Below, piece by piece: positions 12,793 to 25,407 of a DNA stretch of 64,000 nt. The notes beneath the pieces are model-generated. The model did not search any database, had not been told where the DNA came from, and saw only the letters and a program-made list of their open reading frames with translations. The position numbers were made by a program, and so were the translations under genes. The stretch is from Tetrahymena thermophila SB210 (lineage: Eukaryota > Ciliophora > Oligohymenophorea > Hymenostomatida > Tetrahymenidae), in NCBI RefSeq assembly GCF_000189635.1, contig NW_002476361.1:124001-188000 (forward strand). The letters run 5' to 3'. Within the stretch, counting starts at the first letter, position 1; every line of letters begins with the position of its first letter.

Positions 12793-15700
12793 ATGATAAG
12801 ACAAGTGAAGATAAACCCTACTTAAGACATATAAAATCCTCTAATAAAATAACTTAAAACTTCATCTGATACATTCTATATTCCAAATAGATCAAGCTCC
12901 TCTGAGTTTATCAGAACAATAAAGTAGAATTCGCCTGAGTAGGTCTAGCATGTTTCTCCAATTTAGTACATTAATAGTACAGGATATGCTTAATTGAAAT
13001 AGAATAATGCAGTCAGTGTAAATTAAGTTGTTGCAGCACCAGGATAGAATAATAAGCATCGCTCTTTATCACCTTGTAATTAATCACAGACTTCTAATTA
13101 AGTTAATATGGTGTTTTTTAATGATTCTATTCAAAATATGATCCACTCCCCTTTATCTTCGACTTCAAACAGTTTCTACTCTTCTTAAAATAATTAGTAG
13201 AATTAAAATTAAAAGAAAGCTATATAGATCCAATAATAGTAATAATAATTATAAAATAATGTAAATAAATCTGGCACATTTTCTCCTGCTTAAGTACCTC
13301 TTTAACCCTTATAAATAAACAACAACTAGATAAATTAGCAGCAAGTCCAATAAAATCCTGGTATTTAGCTTTTAAAAGGATAGCAAATTTAATAAAATAT
13401 CCCACTTTAGAAGCAGACAATGAAATTATAAAACTAATTTTAAGTTTAGTCTACTTAGTAGAATGATTAAATGGTTTTTGCTCTAGGTGGAAAAGTAAAT
13501 GACTTAAGCCAAGAAATTCAAAGACTGCTATCTCTTAATGAGAAACTCATTTAGGAAGCATTATCTTGGAGATAAAAGTAATTATTTTGTCATTTTCGCT
13601 CAAAATTATTGTTATGTCATGATAAAATAAATGTTTTTTTTTAATTTAAAGAAATGTAAACTAATAAGTAAATATTCTTTTTTATAAATAGGTTTGAATT
13701 ATGCAACATGAGAAAATAAATTTTGGAGCAAGAATTAGAATAAAGAAAGCTTATGGTTAAAACCTATTCTTAAAATCTTTTACTAAATGATGAAGCCACA
13801 AAGTAAATTTAACTAACTTAAAATTGATACAAATAAAATTCAATTTTAAATAGTATGAATGATACTAATGAAAAATTAGAAGACTCATGCTAGTCATCAG
13901 ATCACCAAGACGCGAAAAACTACAAAAAAGCCAAAAAATAAAAACTATCTTTTAATTAGAGCGAACAAGACATTCCTGAAGATTCTTAAGCCAGTGAAAA
14001 TTAAGGATATACAGAAGACTCAACTGAATAAATCAAGAAAAAGAGCAGTAAGAACAAAAAGTCAAATAAGGATTACAATTTTTAGCATATTGTAAAGCAA
14101 ATAAGTTCTTTAGAGAATTTAAAGAAAATGAATAGAGTGGAAGATTTGCACTAATAAATATAAAAACTGATAGAAGAAAACTAAATACTTAAATAGCAGA
14201 TGAGACTAAGTGGAAGTAGTGATGAAGTTTTTTCAGACTCAAGTTTTGTGCTTGACGAATAAGAAGAAGAGGAACTTCGTAAACAATAAATAAACACAGA
14301 AGAATACTACAGTAATTTATTCATTTATTCATATAAAAATCATAAATAAAATGGTTAGTTAATAAGTAGTAAAAAACATAATTCAAATTAATAAAATATA
14401 AATTTATTTCTTTTAAATATTAAATACAGATTCGTTATTTAATTTATAAATTACATAAATAAATTAAATATTTAAATTAATTTCATTGACCAATTAAATA
14501 TTTTTCTAAGTAAAAATTCTAAATTAATCATTTTAAATTTTTATCTGCTTCTATAAAATTGATTCATTTTAGTGAAAGAAATTATTTAATAAATGAATAT
14601 ATTTTAATATTGAGATAAATATTTTTTTAATGTAGAAAAGATGTCACTAAAGGAGAAAATAAAGTGGAAGATTACTAGTCTGTCTACTAGATGTGCTAAA
14701 TTAGAGAAAGAATTAACAGAATCAAAAGTTTAAAGCTGGAACTTGCAAAAGTAGCTATAATCGTATGACAGTAAAGAAGATATGAGAGGTATTATGCTCC
14801 AGAAATATGAATAGGAAAAATCTACTTTACCTGTCAATTTGCCTAACAAGATTTTAGATTAGGAGTACAACACAAAATCAAGTGTTACTTAGTAGAAACA
14901 ACTTTATCAGTTTTTAGATGGTAACAATATATTTTATCATCAGTAAACAAATTAACTAACACCTAAAAGTAGCACTAATTTGCAGCCATCAAATTAACAA
15001 TATCAAGTCAATTTTAATTTTTAATAAGGCTCTCCAAAGACTATGAACAACTCAAATAATAATAAGCATTTATTTAATAATCAACATTAAAATTCATCGC
15101 TAGACTAATAAAGTAAATAAGAGGGATCTGAATACAGATATCATTCAGATTAGAATAAAACTTTCAAGAAAAATGATTCTTCGTAAGATTAAAAATCATC
15201 AACTTCTAGCAATTCTTATGCAAAAGAAATAATAGAAAAAGCCATTAATTATGCAGGAGAAAGATATCCTTAAATAAACAATCCTAGCCAGTCAGTTAAA
15301 ACAATTGAATACAACTACAGCTAATCATTTTAACTAAAGAGTTAGAGCTTCAATAGTAATTCAAATACTACTAAATAATAAATTAAAGAAAATTTTATAA
15401 ATTCTGTTGCTGAATCTTCAAAATAAAGTGAATCACAAAATCAATCAGGGATTATTCCTGTTTCATAACTAAAGAATGATTTTAAGCTAAATAATATGAG
15501 TAAATCTCCGAATAGTGATAAATATTCAGAGAAATTTTTGAATACTCAAAAATAGGTACAATAGCAAAAATCTTAGCATTAATTTTTAAAACAATAAAAG
15601 AATGATGAAAATTATAATAACAAAACCCTTGGTGATTTAAACTGCTAGGCTACTAGAGATGATAACTATAATTTTTCTAATTTAGAAATAACAACCAAAT

Positions 15701-16377
15701 AGTATCAATCTGAGATGCAGAAACTAGCTGAAAAATAAAAATAATAATTACAAAAACTATAAGAAAAAGTGCATGCTAGAGAAGTATCAATTATAAAAGA
15801 AAATGAGTTGATGAAGCAAGAATCAGGTAGTAAGAATAAATTCAATTATGAATTCTAGAACATTAAAAAGATTAGTGCAAACTAAAAAGCTAATATCTTA
15901 CAATATAATCAAAATCAATAATCTCCTTAATCACCTCTCTCAGAATTTTAAGTAAAGTGTGCTGGAGGTTCTGTTAACAGATATTAATAGAATGCACAAG
16001 ATGTAAAAAGCTAAAATAATTAAAACACTTCACTTCAAGATATCAATTTTTAAAATTCTGAAACTTAAGTGTCAGCTTACTCTAAAATGAATACCGCTCT
16101 CACCATACAAAATGATCATAAATCAAATCCTTCTACAAAATCTTATATTAATTGCAGTAAAAGTGAAGTTAATATCTTCAACAGTGGTGAATAAAGAATA
16201 TTTGATAATAATGATGATCTATATGCTAGTGCAAATAGTGAATCCTTTAGAGTTAACCACAGCTTTAGCGATAAAGAAAATTAATTTTCTTCTAGAAAAA
16301 AAAGTTTTTAGCAATAGCTATCTCCCTAGTTTGTATATTAAAGCAACGATAGCTTCTAGCCAAATAACAACTATTGA
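12793..16377 (+). CDS. Coiled-coil, Gln/Asn/Ser-rich protein (four exons)
   Basis: Exons 12793-13577, 13692-13802, 13854-14311 and 14636-16377 join with matching phases (2, 2, 1) and give 1031 residues ending in TGA. All three introns start GTAA and end in TAG. The N-terminal 210 residues are low-complexity Q/N/S. Residues around 225-300 and 380-480 are Leu/Glu/Lys/Gln-rich with heptad-like spacing (for example EDLHQQIQKLIEENQILKQQ and ITSLSTRCAKLEKELTESK), i.e. two coiled coils, with an acidic DSSFVLDEQEEEELRK stretch between. Intron 3 cuts directly into the second coiled coil, which supports one gene rather than two. The rest is S/N/Q-rich and probably disordered, with one more coiled coil near residue 830. 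No catalytic domain is recognisable. A cytoskeletal or scaffold role is possible but unproven. If exon 4 were a separate gene it would start at the ATG at 14641. Confidence 0.75.
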
Positions 16378-17123
16378 TTTACTTATTCTTTTTTGTATAT
16401 TAATTTCTACAAAATAATATGAAATCTTTCTTATAAAATATAATTTATTTGTTACATAGAACTTGTATTCCAATAATTTTCTTTTAAAATATTATAAATT
16501 ATTAATTGCTATTATAAACTCCAAGTTAAAGAAAAATAAGTAAAAAAATTCTTGAAAATTTTTTTTAAAAACTCATAATTGCTGCAATAAATTATTTAAA
16601 AAGGACACATTTTTATTTGATCTTAATATTATTTATTGTCGGTTGTAAGAATATTTTAAACAATAATAAAACTTTATTTTTTGTTGGCTATAAAATGAAT
16701 ATTTTAAATGTAACATTTTTAAAAAAGTAAAGAATTTAAAAACTTACATAATATTTATTTATTCTATTCTAAAAATTTAAAATAATATAGAAGCATTGAA
16801 AGAAATAAATGGTTATAAAATCAATCAATTAAATTTTTTAGAAAAATTTGAGAAAATTTATATTTTAACTGATGAAGTGTCTAATATATTAAAGTAGACA
16901 TTAGAAAGCACATTTTATTTGATCTTAATATTTTTAATTGTTAAATAAATATTTATTTTAAATAATAAAAATAACACTTATATTATTTGTTAAAAATAAA
17001 TATTTAAATAAACAACATATATAAGAAAAGTAAATAGCATTTTAACTTACTTATTATTCTATTTTAGGATATAATATGATATCTTAAGAATGAAATAAAT
17101 GGTTATAAAATAATTTAATGCAA

Positions 17124-17124
17124 T

Positions 17125-17151
<27 letters not shown>
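17124..17151. repeat. (TA)n microsatellite
   Basis: An uninterrupted run of alternating T and A, about 13 units, inside AT-rich intergenic DNA. Confidence 0.9.
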
Positions 17152-17155
<4 letters not shown>

Positions 17156-17281
17156 TGAGTTAATTGTTAATTTACCTGAAGAAGTGTATCTTTATTTAAA
17201 GTGGATATTAGAAAATTTAATTCATCAAATTAAATTAATTATTCTAAACTTTGATAATAATTATATTTAAAAAATTTTATT

Positions 17282-17503
17282 ATGGATATTAAAGAGCTAA
17301 GCAGAAAAAAATTTTATAATAACTACAAAGAAAAAGGGAAATAAGTAGTGTATATTCATAATTAAAAGCCATATAGAAGGAACACAAAATGTGTTTGTTA
17401 ATTTTGTTTTGAGAAATAATTTAAGAAAGAAGAAAAATAATAAGAAATGAGAAAATTTTACAAATTTGTTGTTTTGAAGTAATAATATTATTATGTAATT
17501 TGA
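17282..17503 (+). CDS. Possible small Cys-containing protein (weak)
   Basis: A 73-codon frame with ATG and TGA. It contains three Cys in the stretch CVCQFCFEK flanked by Lys/Glu/Gln-rich sequence, which has more coding character than its surroundings. Nothing recognisable. Open frames of this length are expected by chance here, so it is only a candidate. Confidence 0.2.
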
Positions 17504-18084
17504 TATGACTATAAAGAAATTAATTAATTATATTATTAAATATTTATTAAATGCTGTCTGATTTTATATACTTATAATTTGTAGTAAACTTAGATAAATT
17601 TATAATTGTAAGAAATATAAAAAAGTTTTGCTATCTAGTTATAAAATTTTCATCAGAAAATTATTGAGCCAAACTCTGGCCAAATTTTGTGTTCATGCTT
17701 GCTTTGATGAGGCTCTAAAAATAATAAATACAAAAAGTATAGAATATAAATTATTTTATTTAGTGTGAGATAATTAAGATTAAAACAAAAAAATGCCAAA
17801 AAACTTCCCCATAATTACAAAAAAAGGGAGGTTTGTATTTTTATCTTTCAAATTTTATAAAAAACCAAAATTCATTCATATTACATTAACCTTGAAATCA
17901 ATTTAAAACTAATGAAATTATTCTTTCATTCCAAAAAATTTAAAAAATAAACATCTTAATTTTAATTTATAATGCTTATTTATTTTTAATTAAGTAAAAA
18001 AACTCAAATAAGTACTTTTTATTTTTTTAATGAATATAATATTTTCAGAAAATTAACTTCATTTTTATAATATTTAATATTTTA

Positions 18085-18580
18085 ATGCTAGACTTACTAA
18101 GGAAGTGCAGGGTTCAAAAAAAGCACTTCTGCTAATTGAATTTTTGCTATTCTCAAAAAAGGGAAAGGAGTATATAATTAATTTTGTATCAAAATTTATA
18201 AGAAATACTGAAGGTGAGTTATTTATATTTTACTTCCAAAATATAAATTGTGAGCATCTGTTTTTATTTATTTGTTTCAGATTCGCACTTCTTATTTTTT
18301 AAAAGATTTTCAAGTAAATAAAAGTATAATAGATTTATTTATATTTCTTGACAGTAGACCCCCCTTAAAACTATTATATGTCTATGAAGGATATACCAAA
18401 ATGTCACAATTTTATATTTGTTTAAGTTAAAAAATTAATTTTTTATATTTAATATAGATTTTATTATTTTTGTTGAAACTTCTCTCACTAAACAAATAAA
18501 TTATAGTAAAAATAGGACAAATCTCAATAATCTACTAAATTTTTCTGAATCTACACTTAATTATTAACAGATTCGATTGA
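18085..18580 (+). CDS. Possible two-exon gene of unknown function (weak)
   Basis: The ATG at 18085 opens a frame to 18213. A textbook-like intron follows (18214-18280, GTGAGT to TTTGTTTCAG, 67 nt), after which the same phase stays open to a TGA at 18578-18580, giving 142 residues. Exon 1 is relatively GC-rich and basic (MLDLLRKCRVQKKHFC). The intron length is not a multiple of three, so phase conservation is mild support. The second half is hydrophobic and poor in Gln codons, which argues against it. No homology recognised. Confidence 0.22.
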
Positions 18581-20003
18581 TGATGATATCAAATTTTTTG
18601 TTAGTATAAATAAAACTAAAACAGATCAAAAATTACATAATAATTATAATCTCATAAGTAACAGCAGGCAAGAACATATAAAAATATTTAATAATTATTT
18701 CAAAATCTATATAAGAGAGATTAGTATCATTAAGTATATTAAAACCTTTAAAAGATTCATTCACACATTAATTATATATATAATCATCATCATATAAAAA
18801 CAATTATTTGTTATGAAAACCAAAATTAATATCTTATTTAGTCGTTAATTAAGTAAAAAAAATTAGAATTTTTTATTTAATGAGATTTTTAATAATTTAT
18901 TTATTATAAATAAAAATTTAAGTTATTTCTTCATACAACTTTCATGTTAAAAATGAAATTTTACTTTTTAATTTATAATAAACAAAAATGTATGCTTTTA
19001 TTGAAATAAATAATTTTTTTCAAAATAAAACAAATAAAAATAATAGGAAAATGATTAATTAATTAAAATTGAATTGAACTAAAAAGAATAAAGTAATATT
19101 AAACTAATTTCAACATTATATTACTAATATGCATGAAGTAATAGTAGTAACTGTTGTTATAAAACTATGACTGATGGAAGAATGAAAAGATTATTTGTGG
19201 AAGATACACTTTAATATCTATCAGATTTTTATATTTTAGTAATAATTACTTCACTATCTCAGTATATAATACAATTATCTTTTAAGTTTTTAATTTTTAG
19301 AGGCTCTTGAACTAATTAATTATAGTGCATGAATCGATCGACAACAAACAATACATAAGAATATTCTGAGAAAAACTAAATTATTTAACTCATAAACATT
19401 TATGTAATTATTTGTACTACTCACTCAAAAAAAATTTTTCAAATTCATTATTTGTTCTAGTTAAATAATTTTTATGTTTGATAGAAGTTTGTTTTTTGCA
19501 TTTATTCTCTAAGAATGAAAGCACTTAATTACTTGTTTGCTTGTTTTGAGTGACTAATTACACAATCCATTTATTTATTGATTTATAGATAGATAGATAA
19601 ATAGATTTATATTTTGATGATAATGAAATATATAATTTTATTTTTTAGGTAAGTGGATTTTTTAATAAATGATGGATGGATTTATTGTGCAGTAGATTGA
19701 TAGATTGATTGATTGGTAGGTTGGTAAGAAGGTATAATAATAATAATGTAATATCAATAAAAACCTAAATTAATTAAATTAGTTATTAAATATTAAGATT
19801 GTTTTATTTTATATTCGTTAATAATTAATGTTTGTATTGAATTAATGAGCTGATATGATGTTGTTTGTATTTATTTTCAGTGAATAAATAAAGCATTTTT
19901 TTAATTCGTTTGTTATCCAATCAAGTTTTTCATAACTTATTGATGATGTTTTTGATATGATTAATGTTTATTAATTTTTTTTTAAAGACAGATCTTTTCA
20001 AAT

Positions 20004-23000
20004 TCAGTTCAAGACTTGGCTATCAGGAGATAATTTGTTACTATTAGTAACAAACCCAGATGTACCGTCATTTAATTTTAATTTCTTTTTTAATTCTTAA
20101 TCATCAATTGATGCTTTTCTAAAATTTTGATATTTCTAGTTGGACGATTCATTATCTTCATCGTGGAGCTTGAAACTACCAAATCTAGATCTTCCCTTCT
20201 TAAAATTAGGAACATAAATTTCACTTTAATAATTCTATTAGCTTGAGCAAAGGTCTTGTTATCCTAATGCACACAAATCATATAATCTTGGCTTTTCAAT
20301 GTCAGCTCTATTGGTATTAATTAATTAAAAAAAAATGAATAAATGATGCAAAATCAAAATAAAAAATCTCAAACAATTACAAATGATGCTCAATGAAAAA
20401 GGAGTTTTCTTGAGCACTATTCTCTTGAATTTGTCTTGTGTACTTTTCCATTATTTCTTCACCTTTTGTAAGAAAGTTAAAATGAGACATTTCAATTTTA
20501 TTGATTGAAAATAATTATAGCTTGAATAATAATGAGGTTTTTGATTAAATTACTGTCTCTTTCATCATAGATGCTCTTCATTTGTTAGTATGAGTAGTGA
20601 TTATTAGATCCATATCCATTCATATTGTTACTTTAATTGTATCCATAGTTAGAGTTGTAGTTGTTATAGTGATTATTGTAATTGCTATATGGGATTGGGC
20701 TTCCGTGGCTGTTATGGCTATTATGACTATTATTGTGACTGCTGTGATTGCTGTTATTGTTATAACTTGAAGATAAGTTAACATGGGAATTATTATTGCT
20801 GAATTTAGAGGGGAAATATGATTAGTATGATGAGCTTTGATTATATGAAGGGATTTTAATAGCTTACTCATAAAGTATTTTTAGTTAGTTGTTGCTTAAA
20901 GAAGCGTTTCCATTATAGTCTAATGTTTCATTGCTATCATCTAAAATTATTTTAATTTAAATGTTTAATAATTAAATATATTAAATTGTTGTTAAAATTC
21001 AAAAGTAAATTATTATGGGGATATTATACTGATTATAATAATTATAACTATTATTTAGTTAGAGTTGGCATCTAGTAAATTGCTAGCTTTTATTCAGGTT
21101 GATATAGATAAATTATTATTTATTTGCGTTCGTTTTGAGTTAAAAAATTAAGAAAATTAGAAATTTATGATTTTAATAAAAGAATTAGTTTTTATTACCT
21201 TTTAAATAGTCATGAATTGTATAATCATCTAATGATTAGTATTTATTACTATTATTACTTGTCATCAATTACTTCATTATGTCTTGGCTGTCTGTAATTT
21301 TATATAAAAGGGCATTAATATGTTTATTAATATGATATCATTCTTAATTTTATCAAAATCTTCCATGTTAATAATCTAAAAATGTTGGTTTTATGCCAAA
21401 TATTTTGCCATTAATTTACTTTTATTGCGCTATTATAATATTAATCAAATTCATAAAATAATGGTGATATTTTTAGTAATAAACGCTCAAATATATAATT
21501 CTACTTTAATGAAAGTAATTTTATAGCTCTTTCAGCTTTAGGATAAGCAATACACTAATTTACCTAATACAATATACTTCTTTTTCATGATATATTTGCA
21601 TTTTATTTATATTTTTAATAAATGGTCCGCTAATCCTAATTCAATAGTGTCTAAAATATTCTTTAGCCTAAGAAAAATCAAATGTTGTTCAAAGAGAACT
21701 AGTTTGTTTGAATGCTAATTTTTTGCTAACTAAATGCTAAATGTTTGTTTGTGCATTTAAAACCTAACTAAATATAAAATTTTATATTCTCATGCCATTT
21801 GCAAGGGGTTAATGGCTCTGAAAAAAAAACAAATCGAAAGAAATTAGAAAAGGAAAATAAAATAAGCTATTTTTGTGTGAGCTGATTCATAATATATTTA
21901 GGAAAATAGCAATAATTAGAAGAAAAATATAGAAAAATTCTAAAAATGGTAGAAAATTTATTTTTATATATGTGAGGAAAGAAAAATATCTTTAATAGAT
22001 GAATTGAATGGCTTTGATGCTGATAAATAAAAAGTAATATCTTTTATAAAAAACCTATTATCAAAATATACTTGAGTTTTTATGATAAGCTGAAGAATGA
22101 AAAAAAGCAAGTTTTTTAAAGAAGATTTATGATAAATTTTATGGAAGAGTTTGCTAGAAGCGTTGAAAATATTGTTTAAGATGAGTTGTAATGATGTACC
22201 TGGAATTTTTTTGTAATTATTGGAGCTTGTGGTGAAGTTATCATTATTTCCCAAAGAAATAGAAGATTAATTCAATAGATTTTGTTAAGCTGAAGATGCA
22301 GCATGAATTGAATTAGGACTGTCAGTGATATTGTTATGGATATGAGATGCGCTTATATTATTTGTATTGTTATTATTGATAATACTACTGTTGTTGTTGT
22401 TGCTGCTGCTACTGTTAATAGAATTTTAATTAGGTTTCTTTTCCTTTTCCTATTAAGGTGCTTTTTCATTACTGCTATTTGAAGTTGAGGCAGTTTAATT
22501 TGCTGCTTATTTTGCAGAAGAAGATGCAGATGAAGTATTTTAATTAGAAGAAGAGTTGTGATGGTGAGAGGAGTTATTCATAATTTCTAATAATTAACGG
22601 GATTAATCGGAAACTTTGGCGCTATTTTGAGCCTCTTTTTCCAAACGATTGAAAAATTTCTGTGCATGAGACCTTATTTATGCTCCTGTTCTTGTACCGA
22701 TATGTTCTTCAACTTTCTTCCAATTCCTACCATATTTCTAGATTCCTTCAATGAATTTTTTATGTTCGTCTTTTGTCCATCTACCGGATGTTTTATTGCT
22801 AACTTTTTCATTGTTGCTTTGACTATTGCTGTTGTCATTGTTTCCTTCATCTTCAGCTGAGGAAGTTTGCTTGTTCGGCTTGCCAGGAGAAGGCGGAATC
22901 ACACTTTGTGAATTAGTTTGTTAATCAGTACTCTTTGGATGGAACAAGCTTAACTTTGCAGCATTAGCGCTTGCATTGTTTTCGTTTTTAGAAGAAGAAG

Positions 23001-23007
23001 AAGCCAT
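20004..23007 (-). CDS. SHAQKYF-class Myb/SANT transcription factor
   Basis: Five exons on the minus strand: 23007-22200, 21291-21199, 20940-20554, 20462-20381 and 20307-20004, with consistent phases, giving 557 residues and a TGA. Residues about 73-120 form one Myb-like repeat: GRWTKDEHKKF (W77), YGRNWKKVEEHIG (W96) and the signature SHAQKFF at 113-119. In plants this single-repeat class (CCA1/REVEILLE/MYBS type) binds DNA; nuclear location and DNA binding are family knowledge, the target is unknown. The N-terminus is Ser/Asn-rich. After the Myb repeat come His/Ser/Asn tracts and, in exon 3, a Tyr/Asn/Ser/His-rich segment typical of disordered activation regions. The C-terminus is charged with the motif KKGRSRFGSFKL. 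The 908-nt first intron is less certain than the others. The frame stays open upstream of the chosen ATG without another ATG (see findings). Confidence 0.88.
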
Positions 23008-25407
23008 TTGTTTTTCCTTCCTTCCTTTCTTTTTTTCGACTGCCTTTCTATTCACTTTTTGCTGCTGGTTGTTCTAAATATTTTCTTCGTCTTTCTCTAC
23101 TTTATCAGTATGAGAGTTATTTTCCTGTTTGACTGTTCTCACTATCTTTAAATTCTGAATGAATAGTCTTTTAGATATTCTTTTTTTTTAAGTTTTGTTT
23201 GTTTGTATGTATGTATATTCCTTTTTTTTGTGGCCTTATACTTTGATATTTATTTCAATTTTTTTCTTATTAATTTTTTTCTTTTTTTGTTTTTGCAGAT
23301 TTTACAAAGAAATTTTCTTGATCGATCCTTTCTGTAATGAAGCCGCTTATTATGATTATTATAGTTTTTGATAAACTAAATATTCATATGTAGGTTACCT
23401 TCTTTCATTAATTATTTTTCATTGTCGATCAATATTATTATTCCATATACAAAGTATTACAGGATGCAAACCGTCAAAAGAAATTAATTGAAATACGCGG
23501 AAGAAAAACTTGACTCACACACACACACATAAATACATATTTATTTTTGAATGGAGGTAAAAACAAAATGATTAAATTATTATAGTTATTGATATTCAGG
23601 CAAAAATTTTTTTAGAATGGCTTGCTTGACTTTAGAATTGCCGAAATTCAGTGTTAAATATTTAAATCAGTTTAATATATTGTCCATATAATATTATTGA
23701 CAGCGCAATTAAACAATAAAAATATTGTATTCAAAGAGAGTTATTTATTGAAATTTATAATTACTGCAAATAAAAAAGCAATAATTTATCTTAGCTTTAA
23801 TTAAATGATAAATATTTTTGATTCTATTAAAAAACATTGTGCTTTTTTGCTCTTTTTTATAAATATGATAAAAATTAAAATCAAAAATTCTAGTTTATGA
23901 GATTTTTAAGGTAATGTTCTTTTTCTTTGAGAATGTTTTTGCTTCGCTTTTGTTATTTTCTTATAGTATTCTAGACAAAATTTTTATTTTCCATAGAATT
24001 ATTCAAAAAAATCGATCGCATAATTTTCTGGGAACAAATAAATTCATATTTCTTATTTTTATTCATTTTCCGTGCTAAATTTGTTTTGGTTGAAAAATAC
24101 CTGCCTCTATTTAGTTAGTTATTTATTTATTTACTACTTTTCTTTGCCTAATTATCAAGTAAAATATAGGCAAACAAAAAAAAAAGCTAATTAATTAATT
24201 TATTAATTAATTCATTAAATTATAATCAATCTTTCTTTAATAAACAAAAAATTCATTTAAACAAATCTAATTTATTTTTTTATTTATCGTTTTTTTTAAT
24301 TAGCAATATATCTTTTTGCTTCCTTCTTCCTATTAAAAAAAGTACATTCCGTCATTTCTCAAAAGATAAAGTTTCTAATTGCATAATAATTTTTATCTTA
24401 ATTTTTAATTTTTCCGCAGCAATTTAAAAATTTTAAATCTAACCTAACAAATTGTTTTTTCATAGTTTAAATTTAATTCGCTTGCTTTTATTTAAGCAAA
24501 TAAAATTATCTATGTTATTAATAAGTATTAACGAAAATACTCCTTTGACTAATTCAAAATATATAAATTTATTTATAAGTTTTCTCTTATCAATTTTTTT
24601 TCTTCTCACACTTTCAAAAATTAATTGAATTTTTTAAGAAATATTTATCTATGTTCAAGTGAAAAATATGCAATTCACAATAGTTTTTAGAAATTTCTGA
24701 ATTGATTTTTTTGAACTTATAACTAATTGGTTGGGTGATTCTATTGCAAAAGTATTTTGCTTCATAATATTTAGTGATAATTTTCTCCTTTTTAATTATA
24801 TTGAATTTGAATAAATTTACTTTTGAATTAAAGCTTAAAAATACTGATAGATTTTTTAAATAAAAAAATAAATAAGTATTAATCATAGCAATTAATTGAA
24901 ATTATCAGACAAAATAAGCGCCTATTACAATTCAAATTATTTTCTTTTAAAAAAATATTTGCTTAAGAAATTTAAAAACACCAAAAAATTTAAAAAATGC
25001 TGATTGATATCAGAACAAATTTGATTTTATCTTAGCACACTAGTGAAAGAAAGTTAAGCTAAAATATGTATTATCTTTACTTCCTCACTTTTACAAAAAA
25101 TGTGAATAAATAAATAAATATACGTGTAAATATATTCTTTTATACAATCTCTTTGTCTATAAATAGCTTTGAAATATATATATATATAAATGCTTTAATC
25201 TACATCAAAGCATTAAAAATAAATTACTTACTTATTTATTTATTTTATGACAGTAACTAATTAAACTTTAACTGCTATAAATAATTTTAAATGAATTGAA
25301 TAATTTTATTATAGATACTCAATAAATTAAAAATGCGCTATAAATATTAAAATATCTTTTTATTTTTATTATTCTTTTTTTTTAAATTTATTTAATACAT
25401 CGCTCAC
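23008..25407. other. Intergenic / Myb 5' region
   Basis: The part up to about 23170 is unusually GC-rich and may be 5' leader or an unrecognised 5' exon of the Myb gene. The remainder is AT-rich with TTTA repeats, a CA run near 23518 and no supported gene. Confidence 0.5.

Larger units (their letters stand above)
16378..20003. other. Intergenic, two weak small gene candidates
   Basis: About 3.6 kb of AT-rich DNA between convergent genes. It holds a (TA)n run near 17124-17151, GATA repeats near 19590 and 19690, and two possible short genes listed separately (17282-17503 and 18085-18580). Confidence 0.5.

Noticed and set aside
16112-16417. 101-residue plus-strand frame
   Set aside because: Overlaps the last exon of the coiled-coil gene in another frame and has poorer codon character.
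20620-20871. Thr/Ile/Ala-rich 83-residue minus-strand frame
   Set aside because: It is a shifted reading of Myb exon 3; the real frame gives the Tyr/Asn/Ser/His-rich segment and splices in phase on both sides.
24614-24886. 90-residue minus-strand frame with Phe/Asn/Lys bias
   Set aside because: Composition is that of intergenic AT-rich DNA; no Gln codons, motif or neighbouring exon supports it.
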